The notes under the pieces were generated by a model. It was not told where the DNA came from, searched no databases, and was given only the letters and a program-made list of their open reading frames with translations. This document shows, one piece after another, positions 13,982 to 22,860 of a DNA stretch of 64,000 bases (the stretch's first letter is position 1; each line of letters starts with the position of its first letter). The position numbers and the translations under genes are program-made. This DNA is from an uncultured bacterium (GTDB lineage: Bacteria > Bacillota_I > Bacilli_A > RF39 > UBA660). The DNA is taken from NCBI GenBank assembly GCA_947646655.1, contig CANSHI010000002.1, forward strand, positions 83,123 to 147,122, written 5' to 3'.

Positions 13982-16480
13982 ATGAACGTTTTAAAAAGTT
14001 TAATAGATTCTGAATATAAAGAATTACAAAAATTTAAGAAGATAGCTAATGCAATTGAAGCGATGGAGCCGGAGATTCAAAAGTTAAGCGATGAAGAATT
14101 GGCTAATAAGACTATCGAATTTAAAGAGCAATTAAAAAATGGAACTACTTTAGACAACTTAATAGTTCCAGCTTTTGCAGTAGCTCGTGAGGCTGCTTAT
14201 AGAATTAGAGGAGAAAAACCTTACTATGTACAGATTTTAGGTGGTCTTGCAATTCATTTTGGTAATATAGCTGAGATGAAAACAGGTGAAGGTAAGACTT
14301 TAACTGCTATAATGCCTGCTTATTTGAATGCTTTAAGCGGTGAAGGAGTACATATCATAACAGTTAATGAGTACTTAGTACAAGTTGGTGTAGATTGGAT
14401 TGGTCCGATATTTAATTTTTTAGGTTTAACTGTCGGTTCTAATTTGAGAGATCTATCACCTATGGAAAAGAGAGAAATTTACAATGCCGATGTAACTTAT
14501 TCTACAAATAATGAAATAGGTTTTGATTATTTGAGAGATAATATGGTCGTTAGTAAAGAAGATAGAGTTCAAAGACCTTTAAATTTTGTTATCATCGATG
14601 AAGTCGATTCGGTTCTTATAGATGAAGCTCGTACTCCACTTATTATTTCTGGTGGAAAGATGAACTCAAAAAATTTATATATGGATGCCGATGTTGCAGT
14701 TAAGAGATTAAAAGAGGAAACTGATTATACAGTTGATGAAAAGACAAAAAGTGTTTCTTTGACAGAGGCTGGAAGTGAAAAAGTACAAGCTAGTTTTGGA
14801 GTTAAAAATCTTTATGATGAAGCTAATACTGCATTAGTACATCACGTTATCCAAGCTTTAAAAGCTAATTTTGGTATGAAAAAAGATGTCGATTATATGG
14901 TAAACGAACAGGGTGAAGTTGTTATCATTGATCAGTTTACTGGAAGACTTATGCCAGGAAGACAATTTAGTGAAGGGTTACATCAGGCTATAGAAGCTAA
15001 AGAGGGCGTTCAAATTAATGAAGAGACTAAGACTATGGCAACTATTACATTCCAAAACTTGTTTAGAATGTATAAGAAAATTGCTGGTATGACTGGTACT
15101 GCTAAGACTGAGGAAGAAGAATTTAGAGATATTTATAACATGTATGTTATTAGAATCCCTACTAATAAACCTGTAATCAGAAAGGATTATACAGACTTGA
15201 TATATTCAACAGAAGCTGGAAAATATCGTGCTATTGTTGAAAAAATTAAGGAAGTACATTCGAAGGGGCAACCAGTTCTTGTCGGTACTATTTCGGTTGA
15301 GAATAATGAAAGACTTTCAAAAATGCTTAAGCGCGATGGTATACCTCATGAAGTTTTGAATGCTAAAAACCATTCTAGAGAAGCGGAGATCATTGCAAAA
15401 GCTGGTGAGAAAGGCGCTGTTACGATTGCTACTAATATGGCAGGTCGTGGAACAGATATCAAACTAGGTGAAGGTGTAGTTGAGCTTGGTGGTTTATTCG
15501 TAATCGGTACTGAAAGACATGAATCTAGACGTATCGATAATCAGCTTCGTGGTCGTTCTGGTCGTCAAGGAGATCCAGGATGTAGTCAGTTCTTTGTATC
15601 ATTTGAAGATGAATTGATGAGAAGATTTGGTACTGATAAGATTAAGATAATGGTACAAAATTTAGGGCTTCCTGATGGACAAGCTATTCAAAACAAAATG
15701 TTATCTAGATCTATAGAAACAGCTCAGAAAAAAGTTGAAGGTAATAACTATGATATGCGTAAACATTTATTAGATTATGATAATATAATAAGTGAACAAA
15801 GGGTTATTATTTATAGAAAGAGAAATGAGCTTTTGGATGCAGAAACTGAAAGAGAGTTAATTTTAGATACTTTTAAAAATCATATCGATGATTTAGTAGA
15901 GAAGCACATAGCGCCTGAAGGTAAGCTTACTAAAGCAGATAATACAGATATAGTTGAATATGTAAATTTAAATCTTTTGAGAAGAAATAAACTTGCGCTT
16001 GATGATATCGATAAGAAAAAAGTTGATGAAGTCGAAAGCTTAATATTTAATCGTGTTTGTGAAGAATATGAAAATAAAGTAGAAGAATTTCCTAGTGAAG
16101 TTATCGATCAATTTGAGAGAATGATATCACTTCGTGTAATAGACTCTGCATGGGTAGAACATATTACATCTATGGAGCACTTAAAAGAGGGTATTAATCT
16201 TCGAGGATATGCTCAAACTAACCCACTTCAAGCGTACGCAATGGAAGGCTACAACATTTTCCAGGATATGCTTGAGAATATAGATCAAAATATTTCAAAT
16301 TTCTTGTTGAAGGCTGAGATCAAACAAAATATTGTTGAGCCCCCTAAACATCAGAAATTACAAATGAATGATGGAAAAGAAAAAATGAGTAGCGGACCTA
16401 AAAAGGTAGAGAAGATTGGTCGCAATGAGAAGTGTCCTTGTGGTTCGGGAAAAAAGTACAAACAATGCTGCGGGAAGTGA
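13982..16480 (+). CDS. secA: Preprotein translocase ATPase SecA
   Basis: SecA drives secretory proteins through SecYEG using ATP. The 832-aa protein has Walker A (MKTGEGKTLTA, about residues 99-109), the DEAD-type VIIDEVDS near 203-210, the helicase motif AGRGTD and ending GRSGRQGDPG. Near the C-terminus is the zinc-binding SEC-C tail NEKCPCGSGKKYKQCCGK. The family sequence NDYLAxRDA reads NEYLVQVGV, a mild divergence. The start has GGAGGAAG. The last codons are the attachment site of an integrative element (copy at 20445-20504), and prfB, the usual downstream neighbour, is not in the window. Confidence 0.97.
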   Translation: MNVLKSLIDSEYKELQKFKKIANAIEAMEPEIQKLSDEELANKTIEFKEQLKNGTTLDNLIVPAFAVAREAAYRIRGEKPYYVQILGGLAIHFGNIAEMKTGEGKTLTAIMPAYLNALSGEGVHIITVNEYLVQVGVDWIGPIFNFLGLTVGSNLRDLSPMEKREIYNADVTYSTNNEIGFDYLRDNMVVSKEDRVQRPLNFVIIDEVDSVLIDEARTPLIISGGKMNSKNLYMDADVAVKRLKEETDYTVDEKTKSVSLTEAGSEKVQASFGVKNLYDEANTALVHHVIQALKANFGMKKDVDYMVNEQGEVVIIDQFTGRLMPGRQFSEGLHQAIEAKEGVQINEETKTMATITFQNLFRMYKKIAGMTGTAKTEEEEFRDIYNMYVIRIPTNKPVIRKDYTDLIYSTEAGKYRAIVEKIKEVHSKGQPVLVGTISVENNERLSKMLKRDGIPHEVLNAKNHSREAEIIAKAGEKGAVTIATNMAGRGTDIKLGEGVVELGGLFVIGTERHESRRIDNQLRGRSGRQGDPGCSQFFVSFEDELMRRFGTDKIKIMVQNLGLPDGQAIQNKMLSRSIETAQKKVEGNNYDMRKHLLDYDNIISEQRVIIYRKRNELLDAETERELILDTFKNHIDDLVEKHIAPEGKLTKADNTDIVEYVNLNLLRRNKLALDDIDKKKVDEVESLIFNRVCEEYENKVEEFPSEVIDQFERMISLRVIDSAWVEHITSMEHLKEGINLRGYAQTNPLQAYAMEGYNIFQDMLENIDQNISNFLLKAEIKQNIVEPPKHQKLQMNDGKEKMSSGPKKVEKIGRNEKCPCGSGKKYKQCCGK

Positions 16481-16496
16481 GATAAATAAAGGGTTT
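16437..16496 (+). repeat. Attachment site, left copy (secA 3' end)
   Basis: These 60 bases, the last 14 codons of secA plus 16 bases, align without gaps to 20445-20504. The last 28 bases (16469-16496) are identical. The five differences all fall in third codon positions and are synonymous. This fits an attL formed by integration into secA. Confidence 0.8.
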
Positions 16497-16575
16497 TTAG
16501 TAATTTAGAGAATCCTAAAAAATGGATTTTGTCATCCAATAATTAAAAATATGGACAAAATAATACGAAAAACTA

Positions 16576-16615
16576 AGAGATGTTAACAAATTTTTAGTGT
16601 TGACATCTCTTTTTT
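16576..16615 (+). terminator. Hairpin at the left end of the AbiE element
   Basis: A 13-bp stem (16576-16588 with 16598-16610, one T-G wobble), a 9-nt loop and a T-run. It probably ends secA transcripts; it shares the GTTAACA-loop-TGTT core with the hairpin at 21479-21510. Confidence 0.75.
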
Positions 16616-16632
16616 AGAAAGGATTGAATTTT

Positions 16633-17421
16633 ATGAAAGAGTTAGATAATCTTATTTCAGGAAATGAAATCGATGCTGAGTATCATGATAAAATTTTTAA
16701 TAATGATCTTTTTGAAAAAATGTATACAAAGATTAATTTAGATGATTTTAAAGATATAAAAAATAAAATCTATTGGTTAAGTTTATTAATTTATAGAATC
16801 TCAATGGTTAATTATTTAGATTCTATAAATGAAGATGTAGATTTTGAAAAGGGCAGTATTACATTGAAAAAAGATAACATTATTGTTTTTCACCCAGCAA
16901 TGAATATTAGTAGTGAATTTTGTAAAATGTTAAAAAGCGGATATATATATCCCTCTTATCCTTCATTGCTATGTAGACAAATTATTGAGCAGATATGCTT
17001 TATTAGTGAAATTAAAAATGAAAATATAGATGAAAAATCAATAATTGAAGCATCAATTGAATCATATAATAAGCAATTGGGGGCAAAAAGTTTAAACATT
17101 GATGGATTAAATAACAATAATAAAGGATTATTGAAAGTATTCCAAAATAACATCACATATGGAAAATTAGTAAAAAAATATAATTATTCATATATGTATA
17201 AATTTTTTTCGGGAGATATTCATTCTATATCCCAAATAAGCAAGCTTATTCCTTTTGCATCAAAAGGAGATGATGATTACTATGATATATATTTTCAATG
17301 TATATTATCTTTATTACGAGATTTTTTAATTATAATTAGTGAATATAATATCAAAGTAAAATTAAATTTAGAAGAAATTAATTCGATAGATTTTATTGAA
17401 ATTAAGGATGAAAATAATTAA
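16633..17421 (+). CDS. Uncharacterised element-borne protein
   Basis: I do not recognise this 262-aa protein. It is Asn/Lys/Ile-rich and predicted mostly helical, without signal peptide or transmembrane segment. A central stretch (YPSYPSLLCRQIIEQICFISEI, positions about 107-128) and a later one (YMYKFFSGDIHSISQISKL) look like helices of the DUF5677-type proteins found near defence genes, but the match is too weak to assign. The ATG at 16633 has AAAGGA nine bases upstream; an in-frame TTG at 16624 is less likely. It lies between the left attachment site and the dead integrase, in the cargo slot that the related element fills with a KilA-N gene. Confidence 0.6.
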   Translation: MKELDNLISGNEIDAEYHDKIFNNDLFEKMYTKINLDDFKDIKNKIYWLSLLIYRISMVNYLDSINEDVDFEKGSITLKKDNIIVFHPAMNISSEFCKMLKSGYIYPSYPSLLCRQIIEQICFISEIKNENIDEKSIIEASIESYNKQLGAKSLNIDGLNNNNKGLLKVFQNNITYGKLVKKYNYSYMYKFFSGDIHSISQISKLIPFASKGDDDYYDIYFQCILSLLRDFLIIISEYNIKVKLNLEEINSIDFIEIKDENN

Positions 17422-17447
17422 CTTACTAGCAAAAAGTAAGTTTTTTT
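17420..17447 (+). terminator. Terminator of the element cargo gene
   Basis: AACTTAC (17420-17426) and GTAAGTT (17436-17442) with a 9-nt loop and seven T. Confidence 0.7.
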
Positions 17448-17477
17448 AATGTTAATAGTAAGAAAGGAATGGTAAAA

Positions 17478-18729
17478 ATGATTAATATTAGAAAAAGAGG
17501 AAGTAAATACCAATATGTATTTGAGGCAGGGAAGGTTAATGGTAAAAAAAAGCAAATTACGAAATGTGGCTTTAAAACAAAAAGAGAGGCTTTAATTGCG
17601 GGAGAAAAGGCATATATGAAATTTATAAATGGAGGATTAAAGAAGAAACTAATGTGTCTTATGCAGATTATCTAGATTATTGGATGAAAGAATATTATGA
17701 AATAAATTTTAAATATTCAACAGCTAAAAGATACAAAGAAACTTTTGGAGTAATAAAAAATGAATTAGGAAAATATATGCTTTCATCTTTAACTCCATAT
17801 ATTTTAAATCAAGCGTTATTAAAATTAGCACAGAAAACAACCACTAAGGAATGATTAAGAAATTATCAAAAAGTAATTAGAAGTTCACTTAGAGATGCTA
17901 CTTACTATTTTGGGTTTATTAATTATAATCCTGCTCAAGAATTACAAATTCCTAAGACTCATGATTTCGGAATAAAAAAAACGATATAGGTCATTTGTAT
18001 TCTCAAGAGGAAGTGTCTAGAATTTTAAATAGATTTAAAAACAACACTACTTTTATTTCTGCATTTCTTACTGCATGTTATACGGGAATGAGAACTGGTG
18101 AAGTATTTGCTCTTACTTGGGAGGATATTGATTTAGATAATAGAATTATTCGAATAGGAAAAACTGTTTATTCAAAAATTAAAAATAAGGATGGAAGATG
18201 GTATTTAGAAACTACTAAAACTGAAGAAAGTGATAGAATAGTTTATATTTGTGATACGCTATATAATGTACTTATTGATTTTCAAAATTTTTAAAATAAC
18301 AACAAAAGTATATGTGGCAAAAAGTATAAAAATTATTTTCTAAAAGAAGTTAAAAATAAATTTGGTAAAATTGTAGAATATCAAATTATAACAAAGAAAA
18401 ATAATAATGAGATAAATCTAGTGTTCACAAAGGAAGATGGCACTTATTCAGGAACTGATATTATAAAATATCCATTTAAAGTAATTCATAATGAATTAGG
18501 AATTGAAAATTGTAGATTTTATGATTTAAGAGGAAGTTTTGCAACACGATCTTTAAGGAGTGGAGTAGAAATAAAAGATGTTGCTAATAACTTGGGGCAT
18601 AAAAGAATAGAAACAACCGAAAATTATTACATTTTTAGTTCAATCGAAAATTTAAAGAATGTTACTGAAACTTTTGAAAAAAATTTTCGAATTTTAGATG
18701 ATGACATTTACTTTCATAAGGAAAAATGA
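17478..18729 (+). pseudogene. Broken tyrosine recombinase (integrase) 1
   Basis: Joined frames give a complete ICE-type tyrosine integrase. The arm-binding N-terminus begins MINIRKRGSKYQY, the core-binding domain contains SYADYLDYWMKEYYEINFKYS, and the catalytic domain shows TGMRTGE, YDLRGSFAT, LGHKRIETTENYY. Two frameshifts (near 17640-17655 and 17980-17995) and two in-frame stops (TGA 17852-17854, TAA 18292-18294) kill it. The usual HxxR histidine is Tyr (YDLR), seen in this integrase subgroup. About half its residues match the second broken integrase at 21541-22775. It would have catalysed insertion at secA. Confidence 0.85.
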
Positions 18730-18735
18730 TAAAAT
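18707..18735 (+). promoter_or_regulatory. Promoter of abiEi-abiEii
   Basis: TTTACT (18707-18712), a 17-bp spacer and TAAAAT (18730-18735) with TGA ahead of the -10. It lies inside the end of the dead integrase, so abiE is transcribed independently. Confidence 0.6.
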
Positions 18736-18759
18736 ATCCTTGTGAAAGGAAAAATGAAA

Positions 18760-19353
18760 ATGGATTATAAAGCAAAAATTTTAAAAATGGCAGCAGATAA
18801 TAATGGATATATTACTGCAAAAGATGTCGTAAATAAAGGCATTCCTAAAATTTATTTAACTAATTTAGTTAAAGAAAGAAAACTTGTTAGGGTAAGTAGA
18901 GGATTTTATATGTTAGTGGATTGTTTCGAAGATGATTATTATAAAATTCAACTGTCTAATTCTGATGCTGTATTTTCTTTAGAAACAGCTTTATATTTAT
19001 ACAATTATTCTAATAGAGTTCCACCAAAATATTATGTATCTGTTCCATCAAATTATGGTGGAAATCTTTTGAAAAATAAAAATGTTCAGTTATTATATAC
19101 AAAAAAAGAATGGCTTGTTTTAGGTGTTATTGAAATTACTTCTCCATTCGGACTTCCCATTAAAGTCTATGATAGAGATAGAACGATTTGTGATATTATT
19201 AAAAATAAAGATAGAGTCGATCCTGAAATATTTAGTGAAGCTATGAAGGAATATATAAGATCAAAAGAAAAAAATATTACTAATCTTTTTGTTTACGCCA
19301 AAAAATTAAATATTGAAGATATTGTAAGAAAGTATATTGAGGTAATGTTATGA
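18760..19353 (+). CDS. abiEi: AbiEi antitoxin (type IV toxin-antitoxin)
   Basis: AbiEi is the antitoxin and transcriptional repressor of the AbiE system. The 197-aa protein opens with the family winged helix (GYITAKDVVNKGIPKIYL, about residues 15-32, then LVRVSRGFYML) and continues into the C-terminal antitoxin domain (SPFGLPIKVYDRDRTICDII). In known AbiE systems it counters the toxin without direct binding and represses its own operon; no clear inverted-repeat operator was seen. I take the ATG at 18760, nine bases after GAAAGGA; two upstream in-frame starts are too close to it. It overlaps abiEii by 4 nt (ATGA). Confidence 0.88.
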   Translation: MDYKAKILKMAADNNGYITAKDVVNKGIPKIYLTNLVKERKLVRVSRGFYMLVDCFEDDYYKIQLSNSDAVFSLETALYLYNYSNRVPPKYYVSVPSNYGGNLLKNKNVQLLYTKKEWLVLGVIEITSPFGLPIKVYDRDRTICDIIKNKDRVDPEIFSEAMKEYIRSKEKNITNLFVYAKKLNIEDIVRKYIEVML

Positions 19354-20204
19354 TAACTAGTGCAAAATTGAAAAATATAGTATCTAAAAATTCTCTTGGC
19401 GATAACACAATATCAGCACAATTGTATCAAATGTTCTTTTTTGAACGTATCTTAGAAAGAATCTCTATTAGTAGATATAAGGATAATATAATTTTAAAAG
19501 GAGGTTTGCTTTTATCTTCAATTATTGGAGAAGATATGAGAACAACAAAAGATATGGATGCAACCTTAAAAAGTGTTTTATTAGAAAGGTCAAACATTTT
19601 AAATATAATGAATGAAATACTAGCAATTCCTCTTAATGATAGTGTCAAATTTGAAATAGTAGACATTAAAGATATAAGAGAAGAAGCTGAATATGGTGGT
19701 TTTAAAATCAACATGGTTGGTATGTTAGAAAAATTAAGAGTTAATATGTTTGTTGAATTTACAACGGGAGATAAAATAACTCCTAAAGAAATAGATTACA
19801 ATTATAACTCTATATTTGAAAATAAAAAAATACCAATATTAGCATATACAATTGAGACAATTTTAGCAGAAAAATTTGAAACTATAATTAGTAGAAGTAT
19901 TGCAAATACTAGATTAAAAGATTTTTACGATGTATATATTTTAATGTCAAATTATAAAGAAATAATTTCCAATGATGTGTTAGTAGAAGCTGTTAAAAAC
20001 ACATTTAGAAAAAGAGAAACTAATATTAATGTTGATAAAATTTCCGATGTTATTTCTCTATTAAAAAATGACAATGTTATGAAACATTATTGGGAAAAAT
20101 ATCAGAGTAAATTTTCTTTTGCTCAAGGAATTAATTATAATGAGATTATGGGTAAATTAGATTATATTCTACTATTATTAGAAAAAGAATTTGTTTCAGT
20201 ATAG
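19350..20204 (+). CDS. abiEii: AbiEii nucleotidyltransferase toxin
   Basis: AbiEii toxins are DNA polymerase beta-like nucleotidyltransferases that stop growth, reportedly by modifying tRNA, and abort phage infection. In this 284-aa protein the nucleotidyltransferase core is visible: LKGGLLL at about 49-55 and RTTKDMDATLK at about 64-74, with Asp68 and Asp70 as the metal-binding pair. TRLKDFYDVY near 190-200 is the conserved C-terminal helix motif. The frame is intact, so the module looks functional despite the dead integrase upstream. Translation is coupled to abiEi by a 4-nt overlap. Confidence 0.9.
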   Translation: MITSAKLKNIVSKNSLGDNTISAQLYQMFFFERILERISISRYKDNIILKGGLLLSSIIGEDMRTTKDMDATLKSVLLERSNILNIMNEILAIPLNDSVKFEIVDIKDIREEAEYGGFKINMVGMLEKLRVNMFVEFTTGDKITPKEIDYNYNSIFENKKIPILAYTIETILAEKFETIISRSIANTRLKDFYDVYILMSNYKEIISNDVLVEAVKNTFRKRETNINVDKISDVISLLKNDNVMKHYWEKYQSKFSFAQGINYNEIMGKLDYILLLLEKEFVSV

Positions 20205-20280
20205 TATATAATCTTTAAATATGATAAAATTGAAAAGAAAGGAGTTTTCTACAATAGTTGTTTGTAAAGAACGAATCAGG

Positions 20281-20305
20281 AAAATGAGGACATTTACCTC
20301 ATTTT
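20281..20305 (+). other. Inverted repeat downstream of abiEii
   Basis: AAAATGAGG (20281-20289) and CCTCATTTT (20297-20305) form a perfect 9-bp stem with a 7-nt loop. Only four T close the right arm. GAGGAC and GTCCTC nearby allow an alternative pairing. It may be the abiE terminator. The preceding 76 bases contain an orphan AAAGGAG with no gene behind it. Confidence 0.45.
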
Positions 20306-20317
20306 GTCCTCGTTTAA

Positions 20318-20433
20318 CAAATATTTATAATATTCATAATATCATAAATACTATATATACAAAATGTGTATGGTACTGAAATTTAAGGAAATATCAATAA
20401 TATTGTAAATACTATAAATATTATAAATACTTG
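20318..20433 (+). repeat. AT-rich short-repeat patch beside the right attachment site
   Basis: TAAATACT occurs at 20345, 20406 and 20424, twice within the longer TAAATACTATA, amid many near copies of ATAATATT and TATAAAT. It lies directly inside the right attachment copy, where integrase arm-type sites or excisionase sites are usual. This part of the 449-base gap 20205-20653 holds no gene. Confidence 0.45.
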
Positions 20434-20444
20434 ATTGAAAGGAA

Positions 20445-20504
20445 CTTGTGGATCGGGAAAAAAATATAAGCAATGTTGCGGGAAGTGAGATAAATAAAGG
20501 GTTT
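20445..20504 (+). repeat. Attachment site, right copy (secA 3' end mimic)
   Basis: It repeats the last codons and stop of secA (CGSGKKYKQCCGK then TGA and 16 more bases). It differs from 16437-16496 at five positions, all synonymous in the secA frame, and is identical over the final 28 bases (20477-20504). It has no start or upstream secA sequence, so it is a displaced attachment site and not a gene. Confidence 0.8.
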
Positions 20505-20587
20505 GCTAGACTCACGCAAAGTTTAAAAATGTTAACAAATTCATATTTGCAAATAATTTAAAAATATGGCTTAAATGATTTAAAAAT

Positions 20588-20625
20588 AAAGGATGTAAAC
20601 AACAAAGATATGTGAACATCCTTTT
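20588..20625 (+). terminator. Hairpin upstream of the KilA-N pseudogene
   Basis: AAAGGATGT (20588-20596) and ACATCCTTT (20616-20624) form a 9-bp stem with extra partial pairing inside. It occupies the same place as 16576-16615 in the first element. Confidence 0.55.
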
Positions 20626-20653
20626 AAAATTCAAGAAAGTGGGGTAATATCTA

Positions 20654-21472
20654 TTGGAAAAAGATGAAGTAACAGCAGAAATAATTGTAAAAGAAAATAA
20701 AGTAGGGATTTTAAGAGAAGGTAATGTTAATTATATTTCATTAACAGACTTGGCTAAGTATCAAAATTCTAGTGATCCATCTTTTACAGTAAAGAATTGG
20801 GTAAGAAGGATTACAACTATTGATTACATTGGTTTATGGGAAGAAATCCACAATCCTGATTTTAATTTGGTCGAATTCGACCAAATTAAAACTGAGGATG
20901 GTAGAAATTCATTTGCAATGTCCCCATCTCAATGGATTAAAAGAACCAATGCAATGGGTATTATCTCTAAAGGCGGAAGGTATAGCATTGGAACTTTTGC
21001 TCATCCAGACATTGCCTTTGAATTTGCTAGTTGGTTATCTCCAGAATTTAAATTATATTTAATAACCGAATTTGAAAGATTAAAAACTAGTGAAGCATAT
21101 CAAAAAAAATAGATTGGCAAGCTAATAGAATACTTTCAAAGTTAAATTATGTAGATGCAGTAACTTATATAGTTCCAACGCTTACTGAGGCTCAAAAAAA
21201 GTACGTATATGCTGAAGAAGCAGATGTTTTAAATGTTGCATTATTTGGTATGACAGCTAAAGAATGGAAAGATAATAATCCAGAATTGGCAAAAGAAGGT
21301 AACATGAGAGATTAATGCTGAATTGATTGAAGACAAAGTACCTCAAAATGAAAGACTTGTTAGACTAAATAATTCAGCAAGAAGACAAATGAAAGTATTA
21401 AAAGATAATAAGAATATCAAAGAATTAGAATTATTACAAAAACAAGTTAAAAAAGAATTATTAATTGATTAA
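20654..21472 (+). pseudogene. Broken KilA-N domain protein
   Basis: The first 152 codons, from a TTG start with AGTGGGG upstream, encode the KilA-N DNA-binding domain (YISLTDLAKYQ...FTVKNWVRR...GRYSIGTFAHPDIAFEFASWLSPEF). A frameshift near 21105-21115 and a short deletion near 21300 separate it from the rest of the family sequence (WQANRILSKLNYVDAVTYI, YAEEADVLNVALFG, NAELIEDKVPQNERL), which ends at 21472. KilA-N proteins are phage or mobile-element DNA-binding proteins, often antirepressors. The truncated N-terminal part could still be made as a 152-aa protein. Confidence 0.8.
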
Positions 21473-21478
21473 AATAGA

Positions 21479-21510
21479 AGAGTGTTAACAGATAATGTTA
21501 ATGCTCTTTT
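21479..21510 (+). terminator. Terminator before integrase 2
   Basis: A 12-bp stem (21479-21490 with 21496-21507, two wobbles), a 5-nt loop and four T. Its inner GTTAACA-loop-TGTTAA is shared with the hairpin at 16576-16615. Confidence 0.7.
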
Positions 21511-21540
21511 GTTTTATATAAAAAAGGAAAGGATGATTAT

Positions 21541-22775
21541 ATGAGAAGAGTAAATATAAGAAAAAGAGGAAAGGTTTATCAATATCAATTTGAAATTGGA
21601 ACAATTAATGGTAAACGGAAGTTTATTAATAAGTCAGGCTTTAAAACTCAGAACGAAGCATATGCAGTTGGTCAAATTGCTTATGAAAAATATATTAATG
21701 GAGGTGTAGCATTTAAGCAATCACAAAATGCTATATTCTGATTATTTGGATTATTGGATGAAGAAGTATTTTGAAATTAATTATAAATATACAACAGCCA
21801 AAAGATATTCTGAAGCATTTGAAACTATAAAAAAAGAAATAGGTAAATATAAACTAGCATATCTAACTCCTTATGTTCTAAATCAGGCATTACTTAGAAT
21901 TGCGCAAAGAGTAAATTCAAAAGATGCATTAAGAAATTGTCAAAAGGTTATTAAAAGTTCTTTAAGAGATGCAACATATTATTTTGGGTTTATAAAAAAT
22001 AATATAGCTTGTGATTTAGAAATACCCAGAGTATTATCATTTGAATCAAAAAAACGATATAAGACATATTTATTCTAAAGAAGAAATTGAAATAATTTTA
22101 GGTAGATTTAAAAATAATAAAGTATATTTATATGTGCGTTTCTTGCTTGTTATACAGGTATGAATTGGTGAGGTATTTGCGCTAACTTGGAATGATATAG
22201 ATTTAGATAATAGAAATTATCAAAATAAATAAAACAGTATATGCAAAAGATAATGAAGAAAATGCTAGATGGTATTTAGGCACAACTAAAACATCAGGTA
22301 GTAAAAGAAAAGTATATATTTGTGATAGTTTATATACAGTACTAATTGATTATAAAAATATACAAAATAATTTAAAAAAGCAATGTGGAAAAAAGTATAA
22401 AAGATATATTCTAGAAGAAGTAAAAAATAAATTGGGAAAGTTAGTTGAATATAAAATTGTGAAAAGTTGTTCTAAAAATAATAGAGTAGAAATGGTATTT
22501 ACTAGAAAAGATGGAACATATTCTGGAACAGATATTATAAGCTATCCATTTAAAATTATTAACCACGAATTAAGAATCAACTGTAGATTAAGAGGTGGCT
22601 TTGCTACAAAAGCATTAAAAATGGAAATGAAATAAAAGACATTTCTAAAGTATTAGGTCATAGTAGAATTGAAACAACAGAGAACTATTATATTACTAGT
22701 ACTACTAATGATTTAATTAAAATTTGTGAATCAATAGAAAAAGAAGTAGATATAAATTTGAGAGATAAATTTTAG
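21541..22775 (+). pseudogene. Broken tyrosine recombinase (integrase) 2
   Basis: It starts with an intact MRRVNIRKRGKVYQYQF at an ATG preceded by AAAGGA. It then shifts frame near 21725 (core-binding LYSDYLDYWMKKYFEINYKYT), again near 22065 (IYSKEEIEIILGRFKNN), and has several stops through 22130-22260. The 3' part gives FTRKDGTYSGTDIISYPFK, a shortened RLRGGFATKAL and LGHSRIETTENYYI. It is clearly the same integrase type as 17478-18729, but older in decay. Recombinase activity is impossible. It fits a second element inserted at the same secA site. Confidence 0.85.
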
Positions 22776-22783
22776 TAGTATTA

Positions 22784-22812
22784 TTGTTAAGTGATATAAA
22801 AAATAGTATAAT
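22784..22812 (+). promoter_or_regulatory. Promoter of rhuM
   Basis: TTGTTA (22784-22789), a 17-bp spacer and a perfect TATAAT (22807-22812), without the TGn seen at most other promoters here. Confidence 0.7.
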
Positions 22813-22860
22813 ATGATTGGTTGATTACTTAATGAATAATTGTTAAAGGAAGTGAAAATA

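Larger units (their letters stand above)
16497..20504 (+). mobile_element. secA-integrated mini-element carrying AbiE
   Basis: A 4-kb insertion bounded by the two secA 3'-end copies. In order it holds a hairpin, an unknown gene (16633-17421), a second hairpin, a broken tyrosine integrase (17478-18729), the abiEi-abiEii pair with its own promoter, an AT-rich repeat patch and the right attachment copy. No replication, mobilisation or phage structural genes are present. With its integrase dead it is now immobile unless helped in trans; the similarly built region downstream suggests a tandem relative. Confidence 0.7.

Noticed and set aside
17852..17854. TGA read as tryptophan (Mycoplasma-type code)
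   Set aside because: Clear core genes (secA, spoIIR neighbours, lgt operon genes) use TGG for Trp and several end in TGA. The TGA in the integrase accompanies frameshifts, so it is a true stop.
20318..20433. Possible CRISPR-like repeats
   Set aside because: Repeat units are only 8-11 bases, unevenly spaced and AT-only, with no spacers of constant length and no cas genes.
20445..20504. A second, truncated secA-like gene
   Set aside because: Only the last 14 codons and 16 following bases match; there is no start or upstream secA sequence. An attachment-site copy explains it better.
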